Source: an uncultured Varibaculum sp. (GTDB lineage: Bacteria; Actinomycetota; Actinomycetes; Actinomycetales; Actinomycetaceae). From it: a DNA stretch of 64,000 nt. A model generated the notes under the pieces. It worked only from the letters and a program-made list of their open reading frames with translations, had not been told where the DNA came from and did no database searches. Position numbers and translations under genes: made by a program. This document shows, piece by piece, positions 53,389 to 60,517 of this stretch. Location: contig NZ_CABTZZ010000004.1 of the NCBI RefSeq assembly GCF_902489465.1, forward strand, positions 20,305 to 84,304. The letters are read 5' to 3'. The number at the start of each line of letters is the position of its first letter. The stretch's first letter is position 1.

Positions 53389-54927
53389 TTAAGCAAATAA
53401 CAGTGATAGCAAGAAGGTGAAAATCAATCCCAGTACGGAAACGATAGTTTGCACCACCATATGAGTCTTAGTCGCCTGCCCCAAAGTCATTCCAAAGCAC
53501 TCTTTCACAAACCAGAATCCGGAGTGGTTAACCCAGTTTAGTCCGATAGAGCCAGAACCGATGGCGATCACAATCAAGGACACATAGGGTGCAGAGCATC
53601 CAATCACTAGCGGTGCTAGTATTCCACTTGCCGAAACGATCCCTACGGTAGCTGAGCCGGTACAAAACGACAGCAGCAACCCGATTAACCAACCTAGAAT
53701 TATCAAGTTCATATGAATAGATCCGGCAGCATTAGCGATTGCATCCCCCAGATCAGAATCCTTCAAGGCAGCATTGAACGCGCCCCCTCCCGCAACAATC
53801 ATTACCACCGTTGCTACTGCAGCCAGAGATTTGGTTACCGATTCGCGGAGGCGATCCCCATCCCATTTCTCTTGGATCATAATCACCGCACCGGTAAACA
53901 ACACCCCGATTAACATCGCGATAATTGGCTGGCCTACTACTCCGGCGATTGTTTCAAAATGGCTCTTAGGAGCCACAATTTTCACCACTGCCTGAACCAA
54001 CATCAGCACCACTGGCAATAGCACGCAGCAAAAAGCCATCGGCGTAGAAATACCCGAGCGACGAGGCGGGCTAGTCAAACCAGTTTTTGCAGTAGCAGTA
54101 GTTTGCGACCAAGCCCCAGGGCGCTGGGTGGGCGCCTCTTTAGGAGCACCAAAAGCACCAGGGGTTTCGGTATGATCGCGGGCAAGTTCAGCAAAAGAGC
54201 CACTTTCTTTATAGATTCTTTCCGCTTCCTCATAGGTGGTGCCGGCGTATTGGGTAACTAGAGAAGCAGGTGGCTCTAACTTGATCCGGGGAGCGATGAA
54301 ATTTCCGTATATAGGACCAGCCAGGATTACGGTAGGAACCGCACACAGCAGACCTAAAAGAATCGTCAGCCCCATATCGGCATTAAGAGCCTGCACCCCG
54401 ATAATAGGACCCGGATGCGGGGGCACCATACCATGTAGACAACACAAAGCAGCGATTGCTGGAATCAATGTACGTAAGTACCACTGCTGCGGCCTGCCGG
54501 CTCGTACCTCCAGGCGCAGTGCTACCGCGTAGATAACTGGCATTAAAACTACCAGCCCTACCTCGAAAAACATAGGAATTCCCAGGATGAAAGCTACTGC
54601 GGTTATCACCCAGGGGGCTGCTTTCGGGGAGGCATGATCGAGGACGAAGTCTGCGATATTTGAAACTGCCCCCGAATCCGCGAGCAGTTTACCAAGCATT
54701 GCTCCCAGGAAAACCAAGATCCCGGTATTCCCCAGAATCTTCCCGGATCCCGCCATTAGAGTTTCTGGAATCTCTGATATGGGCTCTCCCGCAGCGAGGG
54801 CAGTTAGGAAAGCGACGATATACAGAGCAAGGAAGGGGTGCATCTTGGTTCGCCAGTTAATCAAAACTACTAAGAGAACTATGGCACCAAATAGAACCCC
54901 TAAAAGGTAAATTATGTGTCCATTCAT
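53389..54927 (-). CDS. GntP family gluconate/organic-acid permease
   Basis: A 512-residue integral membrane protein with about 12-14 segments. Family signatures are LGAMLGKLLADSGAVSNIA (about 76-94), the PWVITAVAFILGIPMFFEVGLVVLMPV stretch (in parts, about 104-131) and the C-terminal SIGLNWVNHSGFWFVKECFGMT (split). A cytoplasmic loop (about 225-295) is long and polar. It is a proton-coupled carrier for gluconate-like or other organic acids. Divergent from tcuAB; the pair suggests that the cargo is a tri- or hydroxy-carboxylate used by TcuAB. TATACT lies 6 nt before the ATG (leaderless type). Confidence 0.9.
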   Translation of the reverse strand: MNGHIIYLLGVLFGAIVLLVVLINWRTKMHPFLALYIVAFLTALAAGEPISEIPETLMAGSGKILGNTGILVFLGAMLGKLLADSGAVSNIADFVLDHASPKAAPWVITAVAFILGIPMFFEVGLVVLMPVIYAVALRLEVRAGRPQQWYLRTLIPAIAALCCLHGMVPPHPGPIIGVQALNADMGLTILLGLLCAVPTVILAGPIYGNFIAPRIKLEPPASLVTQYAGTTYEEAERIYKESGSFAELARDHTETPGAFGAPKEAPTQRPGAWSQTTATAKTGLTSPPRRSGISTPMAFCCVLLPVVLMLVQAVVKIVAPKSHFETIAGVVGQPIIAMLIGVLFTGAVIMIQEKWDGDRLRESVTKSLAAVATVVMIVAGGGAFNAALKDSDLGDAIANAAGSIHMNLIILGWLIGLLLSFCTGSATVGIVSASGILAPLVIGCSAPYVSLIVIAIGSGSIGLNWVNHSGFWFVKECFGMTLGQATKTHMVVQTIVSVLGLIFTFLLSLLFA

Positions 54928-54967
54928 ACCGGGAGTATAGACGCTATTTCCAAACGTGAAGTATAAC

Positions 54968-54983
54968 TATGAAATGTATCACA
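54968..54983. promoter_or_regulatory. CRP/GlxR-like palindrome between GntP and tcuA
   Basis: TATGA-AATGTA-TCACA matches the TGTGA-N6-TCACA consensus of CRP-family regulators with one mismatch. It lies 41 nt upstream of the GntP start and about 130 nt before the tcuA -10 (TAGTCT, 55099-55104), so it could control carbon-source repression of one or both units. Confidence 0.4.
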
Positions 54984-55133
54984 CAAATTAGGCGTGTATG
55001 CGATCCCGCAGATGGCGTGAACAGCAAATTTACTCACATTAAAAAAGTAACCAACCTTCTTTACGTGAACTTTACGATACTTAGGTCACAAAAAGTGCTA
55101 GTCTCCGTTTGTTAGCCGACTGGGAGATATAAC

Positions 55134-56555
55134 ATGCAGGAACCTAACGTAAACGATCTACTCACCCAACCTTGGGATGTGATTGTAATCGGAGGTGGAA
55201 ACGCCGCTGTCGTCTCCGCCATGTCCGCCCAAGACCAGGGGGCAAAAGTTCTGATTTTAGAGCGAGCAAACCGAGTTTTCCGGGGTGGAAATTCCCGGCA
55301 TACCCGCAATATCCGTTGTATTCATGATGCCGATTTCCCCTATAACACTGGCGCTTACACTAAAGAGGAACTGTGGAAAGACCTGTGCTCAGTCGGTACC
55401 GGCCCTTCCAATGAGGAAATCGCTGCCCTAACCGTTGAAGAGACCCGGACGGTGCCCGCCTGGATGATGGATCATGGCGCCCTCTTCCAACCGCCTTTGG
55501 TGGGAACTCTACACCTGGGACGCACCAATACTTTCTTTCTGGGTGGAGGAAAAGCGCTGATAAACAACTATTATAGATCGTTGCGCTCGCGCGGTATTCC
55601 AGTACTCTATGAAACCAGCGTGGAACATATGGACTTTGACGGTAATACCTGCACCGGCTTGACCGTAATGCATAAGGATAAAAGCTATCAGGTAAAGGCC
55701 AAGTCTTATGTGTGTGCCGCCGGTGGGTTCGAAGCTAACGTTGACTGGTTAGCCAAATACTGGGGGCCAGCGGCTTATAACTACCATATCCGGGGACCAA
55801 AGACTAATGACGGCACCATCTTGCGATTGCTGCTGGATGCGGGAGCCGACCGCGCAGGACAGCCCAAAGGGTTCCACGCAGTAGCAGTCGATGCCCGTAG
55901 CCCCATGTTTGATGGCGGGATTGCTACCCGTTTAGACTGCATCCCCTTCGGAATGGTACTCAACCGAGACTACCAGCGTTTTTACAACGAGGGAGAAGAA
56001 ATCTGGCCGAAACGCTACGCCATTTGGGGACGTAATATCGCCCAACAACCAGATCAGGTTGCCTACGCCTTTTGGGACTCCAAAGCCAAGGGACTCTTTA
56101 TGCCCCCGATGTATGGGGTTTTCAAAGCCGATACTATCGCCGGAGTCGCAGAACAGATGGGGCTGGAAGGTACCCGCGCCGAGGAAGCCGTTCGCCGCTT
56201 TAACAGCGGTATCTCCCCAGATGCTAATCAGCGTTTTGACCCCACTCGAAAAGATGGGGTGGGTACCAGCGGGCTAGACCCGGAGAAAACCAACTGGGCG
56301 CGCGCCCTCGATACTGGTCCCTTCTATGGAATCAAAATGGCACCGGGAATTACATTCACCTATATGGGGGTAAAAGTTAACACCCATGGCCGGATCCAAA
56401 TGACCGATGGAGGGCAGTTCACCAACCTGTTTGCGGCCGGTGAAATCATGTCCGGAAATGTACTTTCCAGTGGTTACATGGCAGGTTTCGGAATGGCGAT
56501 TGGAACCGTATGGGGACGGATCTCAGGTAGGGAGGCAGCTCAAAATGGCAACTAG
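55134..56555 (+). CDS. tcuA: FAD-dependent tricarballylate dehydrogenase-like protein
   Basis: A 473-residue flavoprotein of the fumarate reductase/succinate dehydrogenase family. The FAD dinucleotide motif VIVIGGGNAAVVSAMSAQDQ (about 15-34) and ERANRVFRGGNSRHTRNIRC (split; the substrate/FAD region typical of TcuA) are followed by NLFAAGEIMSGNVLSSGYMAGFGMAIG near the C-terminus. TcuA oxidises tricarballylate to cis-aconitate. It is followed by tcuB with an 11-nt overlap. Ribosome site GGGAG. The substrate is inferred from the TcuA-TcuB pairing; other polycarboxylates are possible. Confidence 0.85.
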   Translation: MQEPNVNDLLTQPWDVIVIGGGNAAVVSAMSAQDQGAKVLILERANRVFRGGNSRHTRNIRCIHDADFPYNTGAYTKEELWKDLCSVGTGPSNEEIAALTVEETRTVPAWMMDHGALFQPPLVGTLHLGRTNTFFLGGGKALINNYYRSLRSRGIPVLYETSVEHMDFDGNTCTGLTVMHKDKSYQVKAKSYVCAAGGFEANVDWLAKYWGPAAYNYHIRGPKTNDGTILRLLLDAGADRAGQPKGFHAVAVDARSPMFDGGIATRLDCIPFGMVLNRDYQRFYNEGEEIWPKRYAIWGRNIAQQPDQVAYAFWDSKAKGLFMPPMYGVFKADTIAGVAEQMGLEGTRAEEAVRRFNSGISPDANQRFDPTRKDGVGTSGLDPEKTNWARALDTGPFYGIKMAPGITFTYMGVKVNTHGRIQMTDGGQFTNLFAAGEIMSGNVLSSGYMAGFGMAIGTVWGRISGREAAQNGN

Positions 56556-57681
56556 TGAAGTTAGTACCGCTAAAGGCGGAGCAATTTTTACTGAAGGACG
56601 TCGGCAACTGGCAATTTGTAACGCCTGCCGTTATTGCGCAGGTTATTGCCCAGTCTGGCCAGCAATGGAACGCCACCCTTCGCCCTCCCGCGAAGAAATG
56701 GAGCAATTGGCAAACCTGTGCCATGACTGTCGAGACTGCTACACCGCCTGTATGTACACTCCTCCGCACGAGTTTGCGCTTAACCCCCCAAAGCTATTTG
56801 CTGAAATACGTGAAGAAACCTATGACCGTTATATTTTCCCTTTCAAGCTTCCGCGCGTGATCTCCGGAATACGCGGTCTGGTGCTCATTTTCATTTTGTG
56901 CCTACTGTCCCTGGTTGGCATTGGGTACTTCTTTGGTACCGAAAACTGGCTGACTACCTCCAGTGGACAAATCTATGACGTGTTCGGGCACGTGGCTTTA
57001 GTACTGGTCATGTCGGCATGTTTGATTTACGGTTTAGTGGTAACCACCGTGGGAGCGGTAAGGTTCTGGCACGCTATTCGCACTGAGGGTTCTAGTCTCT
57101 TCAACTTTTCTAACTGGAGAAAGACTGTTAGCGATATTTTAGTGTTGCGCCACATGAGTGGCGGACAGGAAGGATGCTCCTATGTAGGTGGAGAGCCTTC
57201 CAGCAAACGCAAAGTAGGACACCAGCTACTCATGTACGGCTTCATCGGTACTTTCCTAGCTACAGTTTGTGCCGCGTTCATGCAGTACGTACTAGGAATG
57301 ATGCCGCCTTATTCTCTATTATCGGTTCCAGTGATTTTAGGATCAGTCGGAGGCCTAGCGGCATTGATTGGTTCCATCATGTTAATGGCATTAAAGCCAA
57401 AAACTGATCGCAAAGAAACTACCGAACGCATGTGGCAAGCTGACCATTCGCTACTGGGCGGACTGATGGCGCTGATGCTAAGTGGGTTCTTAGTGACAAT
57501 ATTCAGAGGTGGAGCCGTATTTCCCTCCGTGTTAATTTTGCATATTGCGATGGTGGAAACCGCTTTCTTAGTGTTCCCCCGCACCAAGTTCGTGCACCTG
57601 TTCTTCCGCGCTATCTCTATTTATCAAGATAACTTGGAAGTGCGTACCCATATGCAAGCCTTACAAGCTAAGAACGGGTAA
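56545..57681 (+). CDS. tcuB: TcuB: membrane iron-sulfur electron-transfer protein for tricarballylate use
   Basis: The 378-residue protein has two ferredoxin-like cluster motifs, CNACRYCAGYCPVW (about 29-42) and CHDCRDCYTACMY (about 65-77). Six or so membrane segments follow (about 117-350) with His residues suited to heme or quinone contact. It is thought to reoxidise TcuA FADH2 and pass electrons to quinone. The ATG at 56545 has a GGGAGG ribosome site and overlaps tcuA; a longer frame back to 56407 is only overlap. A dedicated tcuC-type MFS carrier is absent, and the divergent GntP permease may replace it. Confidence 0.88.
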   Translation: MATSEVSTAKGGAIFTEGRRQLAICNACRYCAGYCPVWPAMERHPSPSREEMEQLANLCHDCRDCYTACMYTPPHEFALNPPKLFAEIREETYDRYIFPFKLPRVISGIRGLVLIFILCLLSLVGIGYFFGTENWLTTSSGQIYDVFGHVALVLVMSACLIYGLVVTTVGAVRFWHAIRTEGSSLFNFSNWRKTVSDILVLRHMSGGQEGCSYVGGEPSSKRKVGHQLLMYGFIGTFLATVCAAFMQYVLGMMPPYSLLSVPVILGSVGGLAALIGSIMLMALKPKTDRKETTERMWQADHSLLGGLMALMLSGFLVTIFRGGAVFPSVLILHIAMVETAFLVFPRTKFVHLFFRAISIYQDNLEVRTHMQALQAKNG

Positions 57682-57917
57682 GGCCCAGCTCCTGACGTTT
57701 TTTGAGTACTAGCTCCGGGCTATTACAGCTTCAAAGGGGTTGCAAGCTTCAAGGGCTTCGTGGGCGAGGACGTCTCTCAAATTGCTAGGCCGACCTCAGG
57801 GCTACTTGGCGCGCTCACGGGAGGGTCTTCCCGATGATGCGTTCACAACAGCTTCCCTAGGAACGGCTCGCGAGCTGGTATGCAGCATGACCGCACGTGG
57901 CTAAGCCGGTATTGGCA
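57682..57917. other. Non-coding or decayed stretch between tcuB and the IS remnant
   Basis: No intact gene. A short plus-strand frame (about 57721-57838) reads like degraded coding sequence (YYSFKGVASFKGFVGEDVS and onward to a TGA), but has no start signal and I do not recognise it. AGCTTCAA is repeated near 57729 and 57747. Confidence 0.35.
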
Positions 57918-57939
57918 TGTCCCGGGTTTGTTCCTAGGC

Positions 57940-58323
57940 GTTTGTCTTGTTTTCTATTATTACTTGGTGTTTGTGTGTATCCCAATATTCGGTCTCGATT
58001 TCTCTGGGTGTGCGGTAGCCTAGCGCTTGGTGGAGGCGGTGTTCGGTTCACTATGATTGGTGAAGCCAAGGAAACGGTAAGGAAATCCATAGGATTTCCA
58101 ACTACATCTTGCGCATCCCCTAAACGCTGTAATTATCACGGTGTATCTGTTTGCCCCTCTCAATAACAACCACATCACGCAAAGCGCGAGCACTTACCCT
58201 ACGAAATTTGGATTGCCGAGGCCACGAGAGGTAATGAAACCACCCTCACGATGAGCATTCAACGTCGCGCAGTTGAACACAGGCCGAAAAACGATCCCTG
58301 TACCGGTCAATGAAAGCGATCAT
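57940..58323 (-). pseudogene. IS3 transposase orfB remnant
   Basis: The N-terminal start MIAFIDRYRDRFSACVQLRD reads from 58323 and meets a stop a few codons on. After a gap, the C-terminal motif TEHRLHQALGYRTPREIETE (about 57985-58050), typical of the rve domain end, is found in another frame. The catalytic DDE core is missing. A 9-bp palindrome GGAAATCC/GGATTTCC near 58081-58099 lies inside the deleted region. Confidence 0.75.
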
Positions 58324-58634
58324 TTCCGACGTTGCGGGTCGAGTTCTGACGCGAAAAAAGCCGACGCCGCTTTGAGTAACTCGTTCATAACACGCAGCTG
58401 CTGATTCTCACGCCGCAACCTAGCATTCTCAACAATCACGTCCTCCTCTAAACGGTGAACACGACCCTCGCGCCGAGAGCGCTGCACCCACTGGCGAGCA
58501 GTATGCCAGGAAACACCAAGCCTTGGCGCAACCACCTAACACGCCTTCTGCAAGGACAAATTCTCCGCAAGAACCCGATCCTCAACAAGACGAACCACAC
58601 GATCCTTCGCATCCTGATCAAATATCTTAGGCAT
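58320..58634 (-). pseudogene. IS3 transposase orfA with internal stop
   Basis: Begins MPKIFDQDAKDRVVRLVEDR at 58634, meets TAG at 58538-58536 (codon 33), and then continues in the same frame as VVAPRLGVSWHTARQWVQRS with the helix-turn-helix and a leucine-zipper-like VENARLRRENQQLRVMNELLK. The end overlaps the orfB start by ATGA, as usual for IS3. The nonsense change inactivates it. Confidence 0.85.
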
Positions 58635-58685
58635 AACCCAGATTTTCCCCTCTACTCGAACAGAACAAAACCCGGGACAGTTAAG

Positions 58686-58867
58686 CCACTAGTGGGCGAA
58701 ATCCGTTCCCCTTGGAGGAGTCCCGACCTTTGGATCCGCCTCAAAACTATTTATGTCCTGGTTATCACTATTTCTATCGCAATATTTTCCCTACCTTGCA
58801 GCAGATGGCTGCGCTAGTAGCTAGCGGTAAACCAGCAGCAGATATTATGGGAAGAATCATTGATTAA
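58686..58867 (+). pseudogene. Possible 3' fragment of a gene cut by the IS
   Basis: A frame with no start runs from just past the IS to a TAA at 58865-58867, ending NIFPTLQQMAALVASGKPAA then DIMGRIID. The end looks like a normal amphipathic protein C-terminus and sits 12 nt before the TSUP gene, as an operon partner would. The protein family is not recognised. It may be chance. Confidence 0.3.
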
Positions 58868-58879
58868 AGGAAGAAGACA

Positions 58880-59740
58880 ATGAGTCTACTTTTGCCGATA
58901 GTAGTTGGAATCTGCGTAGGCATTATCGTCGGTCTACTTGGGGCAGGAGGAGGAATCCTCTCGGTTCCCATACTGGTTTATATGCTGGGACAGTCTCCCC
59001 ATAATGCCGCCGCTGGTTCGCTACTAATTGTGGGAGCTACCTCCCTAATAGCCCTAATAGGCAGACGTAAAGAAGTGCATTGGAAACAAGGGGCAGTATT
59101 TGGGGCGCTTTCAATTACGGGTTCTTTTATCGGGTCGTTCCTAAACTCTCTGGTATCACCGAATCTATTAATGTATCTGTTTTCAGGCCTACTTGTAATA
59201 GTTGCCGGATTAATGTTCCGCAAGGCTGCTAAAGAAAAAAATGACGCCGGTGGGAATGTGACCGGTGGGAAACCACAAATGAGGTCCCCCAATACGGATG
59301 CGAATGAGAAAGTTTGTAATAAAAATACCCGAGGAAAGGAAAACTCCCCCAGCTCCAAGTCTCACCTACATCACTGGATTACCATTATTGTTGCAGCCGT
59401 TCTTATTGGGGTTTTAACCGGATTTTTCGGGGTAGGAGGAGGATTTGCGGTAGTACCTGCCCTCACTTTGATAATGCATTTCGACATGAAAGAGGCATCT
59501 GCCACTTCCCTATTGGTGATGGTGATTGCTTCCCTGGCAGGATTAGCTGCCAGAATGGGTACTGCAATCCAGATTGATTACCTAAGCGTACTGCCATTCG
59601 CCTTCGCCTCAATGATTGGAGGTCCGATCGGCGCTAGCTTAACTCGCAAAGCCAAATCCACTACTTTAACATTCCTATTCGCCCTATTACTGCTGCTAGT
59701 AGCTGTTTATACGCTGAGCGCCACGTTATTAGGGGCGTAA
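58880..59740 (+). CDS. TauE/SafE (TSUP) family sulfite/sulfonate exporter
   Basis: A 286-residue membrane protein with two repeated halves, each opening with a Gly-rich helix: VGICVGIIVGLLGAGGGILSVP (split, about 9-29) and LIGVLTGFFGVGGGFAVVPAL (about 176-196). About eight membrane segments; a polar loop of about 50 residues (118-165) rich in Asn, Lys and Ser separates the halves. Ribosome site AAGGAAG. Substrates of the family include sulfite, sulfoacetate and other organic anions; the cargo here is unknown. Confidence 0.88.
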   Translation: MSLLLPIVVGICVGIIVGLLGAGGGILSVPILVYMLGQSPHNAAAGSLLIVGATSLIALIGRRKEVHWKQGAVFGALSITGSFIGSFLNSLVSPNLLMYLFSGLLVIVAGLMFRKAAKEKNDAGGNVTGGKPQMRSPNTDANEKVCNKNTRGKENSPSSKSHLHHWITIIVAAVLIGVLTGFFGVGGGFAVVPALTLIMHFDMKEASATSLLVMVIASLAGLAARMGTAIQIDYLSVLPFAFASMIGGPIGASLTRKAKSTTLTFLFALLLLLVAVYTLSATLLGA

Positions 59741-59837
59741 AATCAGTCAGGATTCCGGTTAGGTATTTGCATTTTTCGTGGCATATTTCTCTTGACTAAA
59801 AATCGGTTTATGGAAATAATGGTCAGAGCATTCACAC

Positions 59838-59868
59838 TGGGTGTTTAACAATTCAAGTTGGGTGTTTA
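59838..59868 (+). repeat. Direct repeat in the tmRNA promoter
   Basis: TGGGTGTTTA at 59838-59847 and again at 59859-59868, 21 bp apart (two helical turns), ends 11 nt before the tmRNA start. The AT-rich TTAATTTAATA between the second copy and position 59880 would serve as -10. A TTGACT hexamer lies near 59793. Confidence 0.5.
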
Positions 59869-59879
59869 TTAATTTAATA

Positions 59880-60258
59880 GGGGTCGATCGGTTTCGACAG
59901 CTGGTATTGGTTGCAGAGAAGCGTGCCGAGAATGTGGAGTCATCTCGCTAACGTCCTTCACAAAACAATAAGTGCTAAACATAACCGCACTGACTTCGCT
60001 CTAGCTGCTTAAGCAGAGCCTTTAATAGTCCGTCAGCTCCGGGGGTGCTTCTACCTCGGTTCCTGGCGTCGTTTTTCAGGAGCCACTGGCTGCAGTTTTC
60101 GTCAATGGGATTGCAGCGACGCTTTACAGTGACTGAGCCTATAGAATCTCTAGTTTGCCAAGTAGATTCAGGCTGAGAAAAAGTTCAGGCAAACTGCGCA
60201 CGGAGAAGAATGCAGGAATACCAGTTGGACCGGGGTTCGATTCCCCGCGGCTCCACCA
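59880..60258 (+). ncRNA. ssrA: tmRNA (ssrA)
   Basis: Rescues stalled ribosomes by trans-translation. The tRNA-like ends pair as GGGGUCG with CGGCUCC, followed by encoded CCA (60256-60258). The T-arm GGTTCGATTCCCC is seen at 60233-60245. The 5' UCGAUCGGUUUCGACAG motif is typical. The tag frame 59974-60012 encodes AKHNRTDFALAA and a TAA stop; the ALAA end is the protease signal. Length 379 nt. Confidence 0.97.
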
Positions 60259-60260
60259 TT

Positions 60261-60300
60261 AGGACGCTCATTTTGATACAAAGTGAGCGTCCTATTTTTA
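60261..60300 (+). terminator. Intrinsic terminator of tmRNA
   Basis: A perfect 10-bp stem AGGACGCTCA/TGAGCGTCCT (60261-60270 with 60284-60293) followed by ATTTTTA, 3 nt past the tmRNA CCA. Confidence 0.9.
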
Positions 60301-60443
60301 TGTTGAATGAAGAGCCATTTCAACAGCTCAGCATAGGATTCTCTATTTTATTGATCCTCTTGTTTCCCTATGCAGGAGTCGCCCAATTAGTGTGCCTAAT
60401 GCTATTTTTAGTGCTCGGGTGCATGCTTGGTCTAAGCCGCTAA
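60300..60443 (+). CDS. Possible 47-residue hydrophobic small protein
   Basis: ATG at 60300 opens MLNEEPFQQLSIGFSILLIL and continues as a single hydrophobic membrane-like stretch ending GCMLGLSR. There is no ribosome site, and the start is the end of the tmRNA terminator, so expression is doubtful. Two copies of CCGCTAAAAAGT (60437-60448 and 60456-60467) lie at its end. Confidence 0.25.
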   Translation: MLNEEPFQQLSIGFSILLILLFPYAGVAQLVCLMLFLVLGCMLGLSR

Positions 60444-60517
60444 AAAGTATTCCGTCCGCTAAAAAGTGTAGGAACTGCTTAAGGTGTAGCGCTCAGAAGA
60501 CTGTTTTGCGCAAGCCA

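Larger units (their letters stand above)
57918..58679 (-). mobile_element. IS3-family insertion sequence, internally deleted and inactive
   Basis: Terminal inverted repeats: TGTCCCGGGTTTGTTC at 57918-57933 and the complement of TGTCCCGGGTTTTGTTC at 58663-58679, differing by one T. Inside are orfA with a nonsense codon and only the two ends of orfB. Total 762 bp compared with about 1.2-1.3 kb for a complete IS3 element, so roughly 500 bp have been lost. No target duplication is evident. Confidence 0.8.

Noticed and set aside
58081..58099. GGAAATCC/GGATTTCC palindrome as an operator
   Set aside because: It lies in the decayed IS interior with no gene to control.
60210..60443. 77-residue frame beginning inside tmRNA
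   Set aside because: Its first part is the tmRNA 3' end; only the shorter hydrophobic frame from 60300 is kept, at low confidence.
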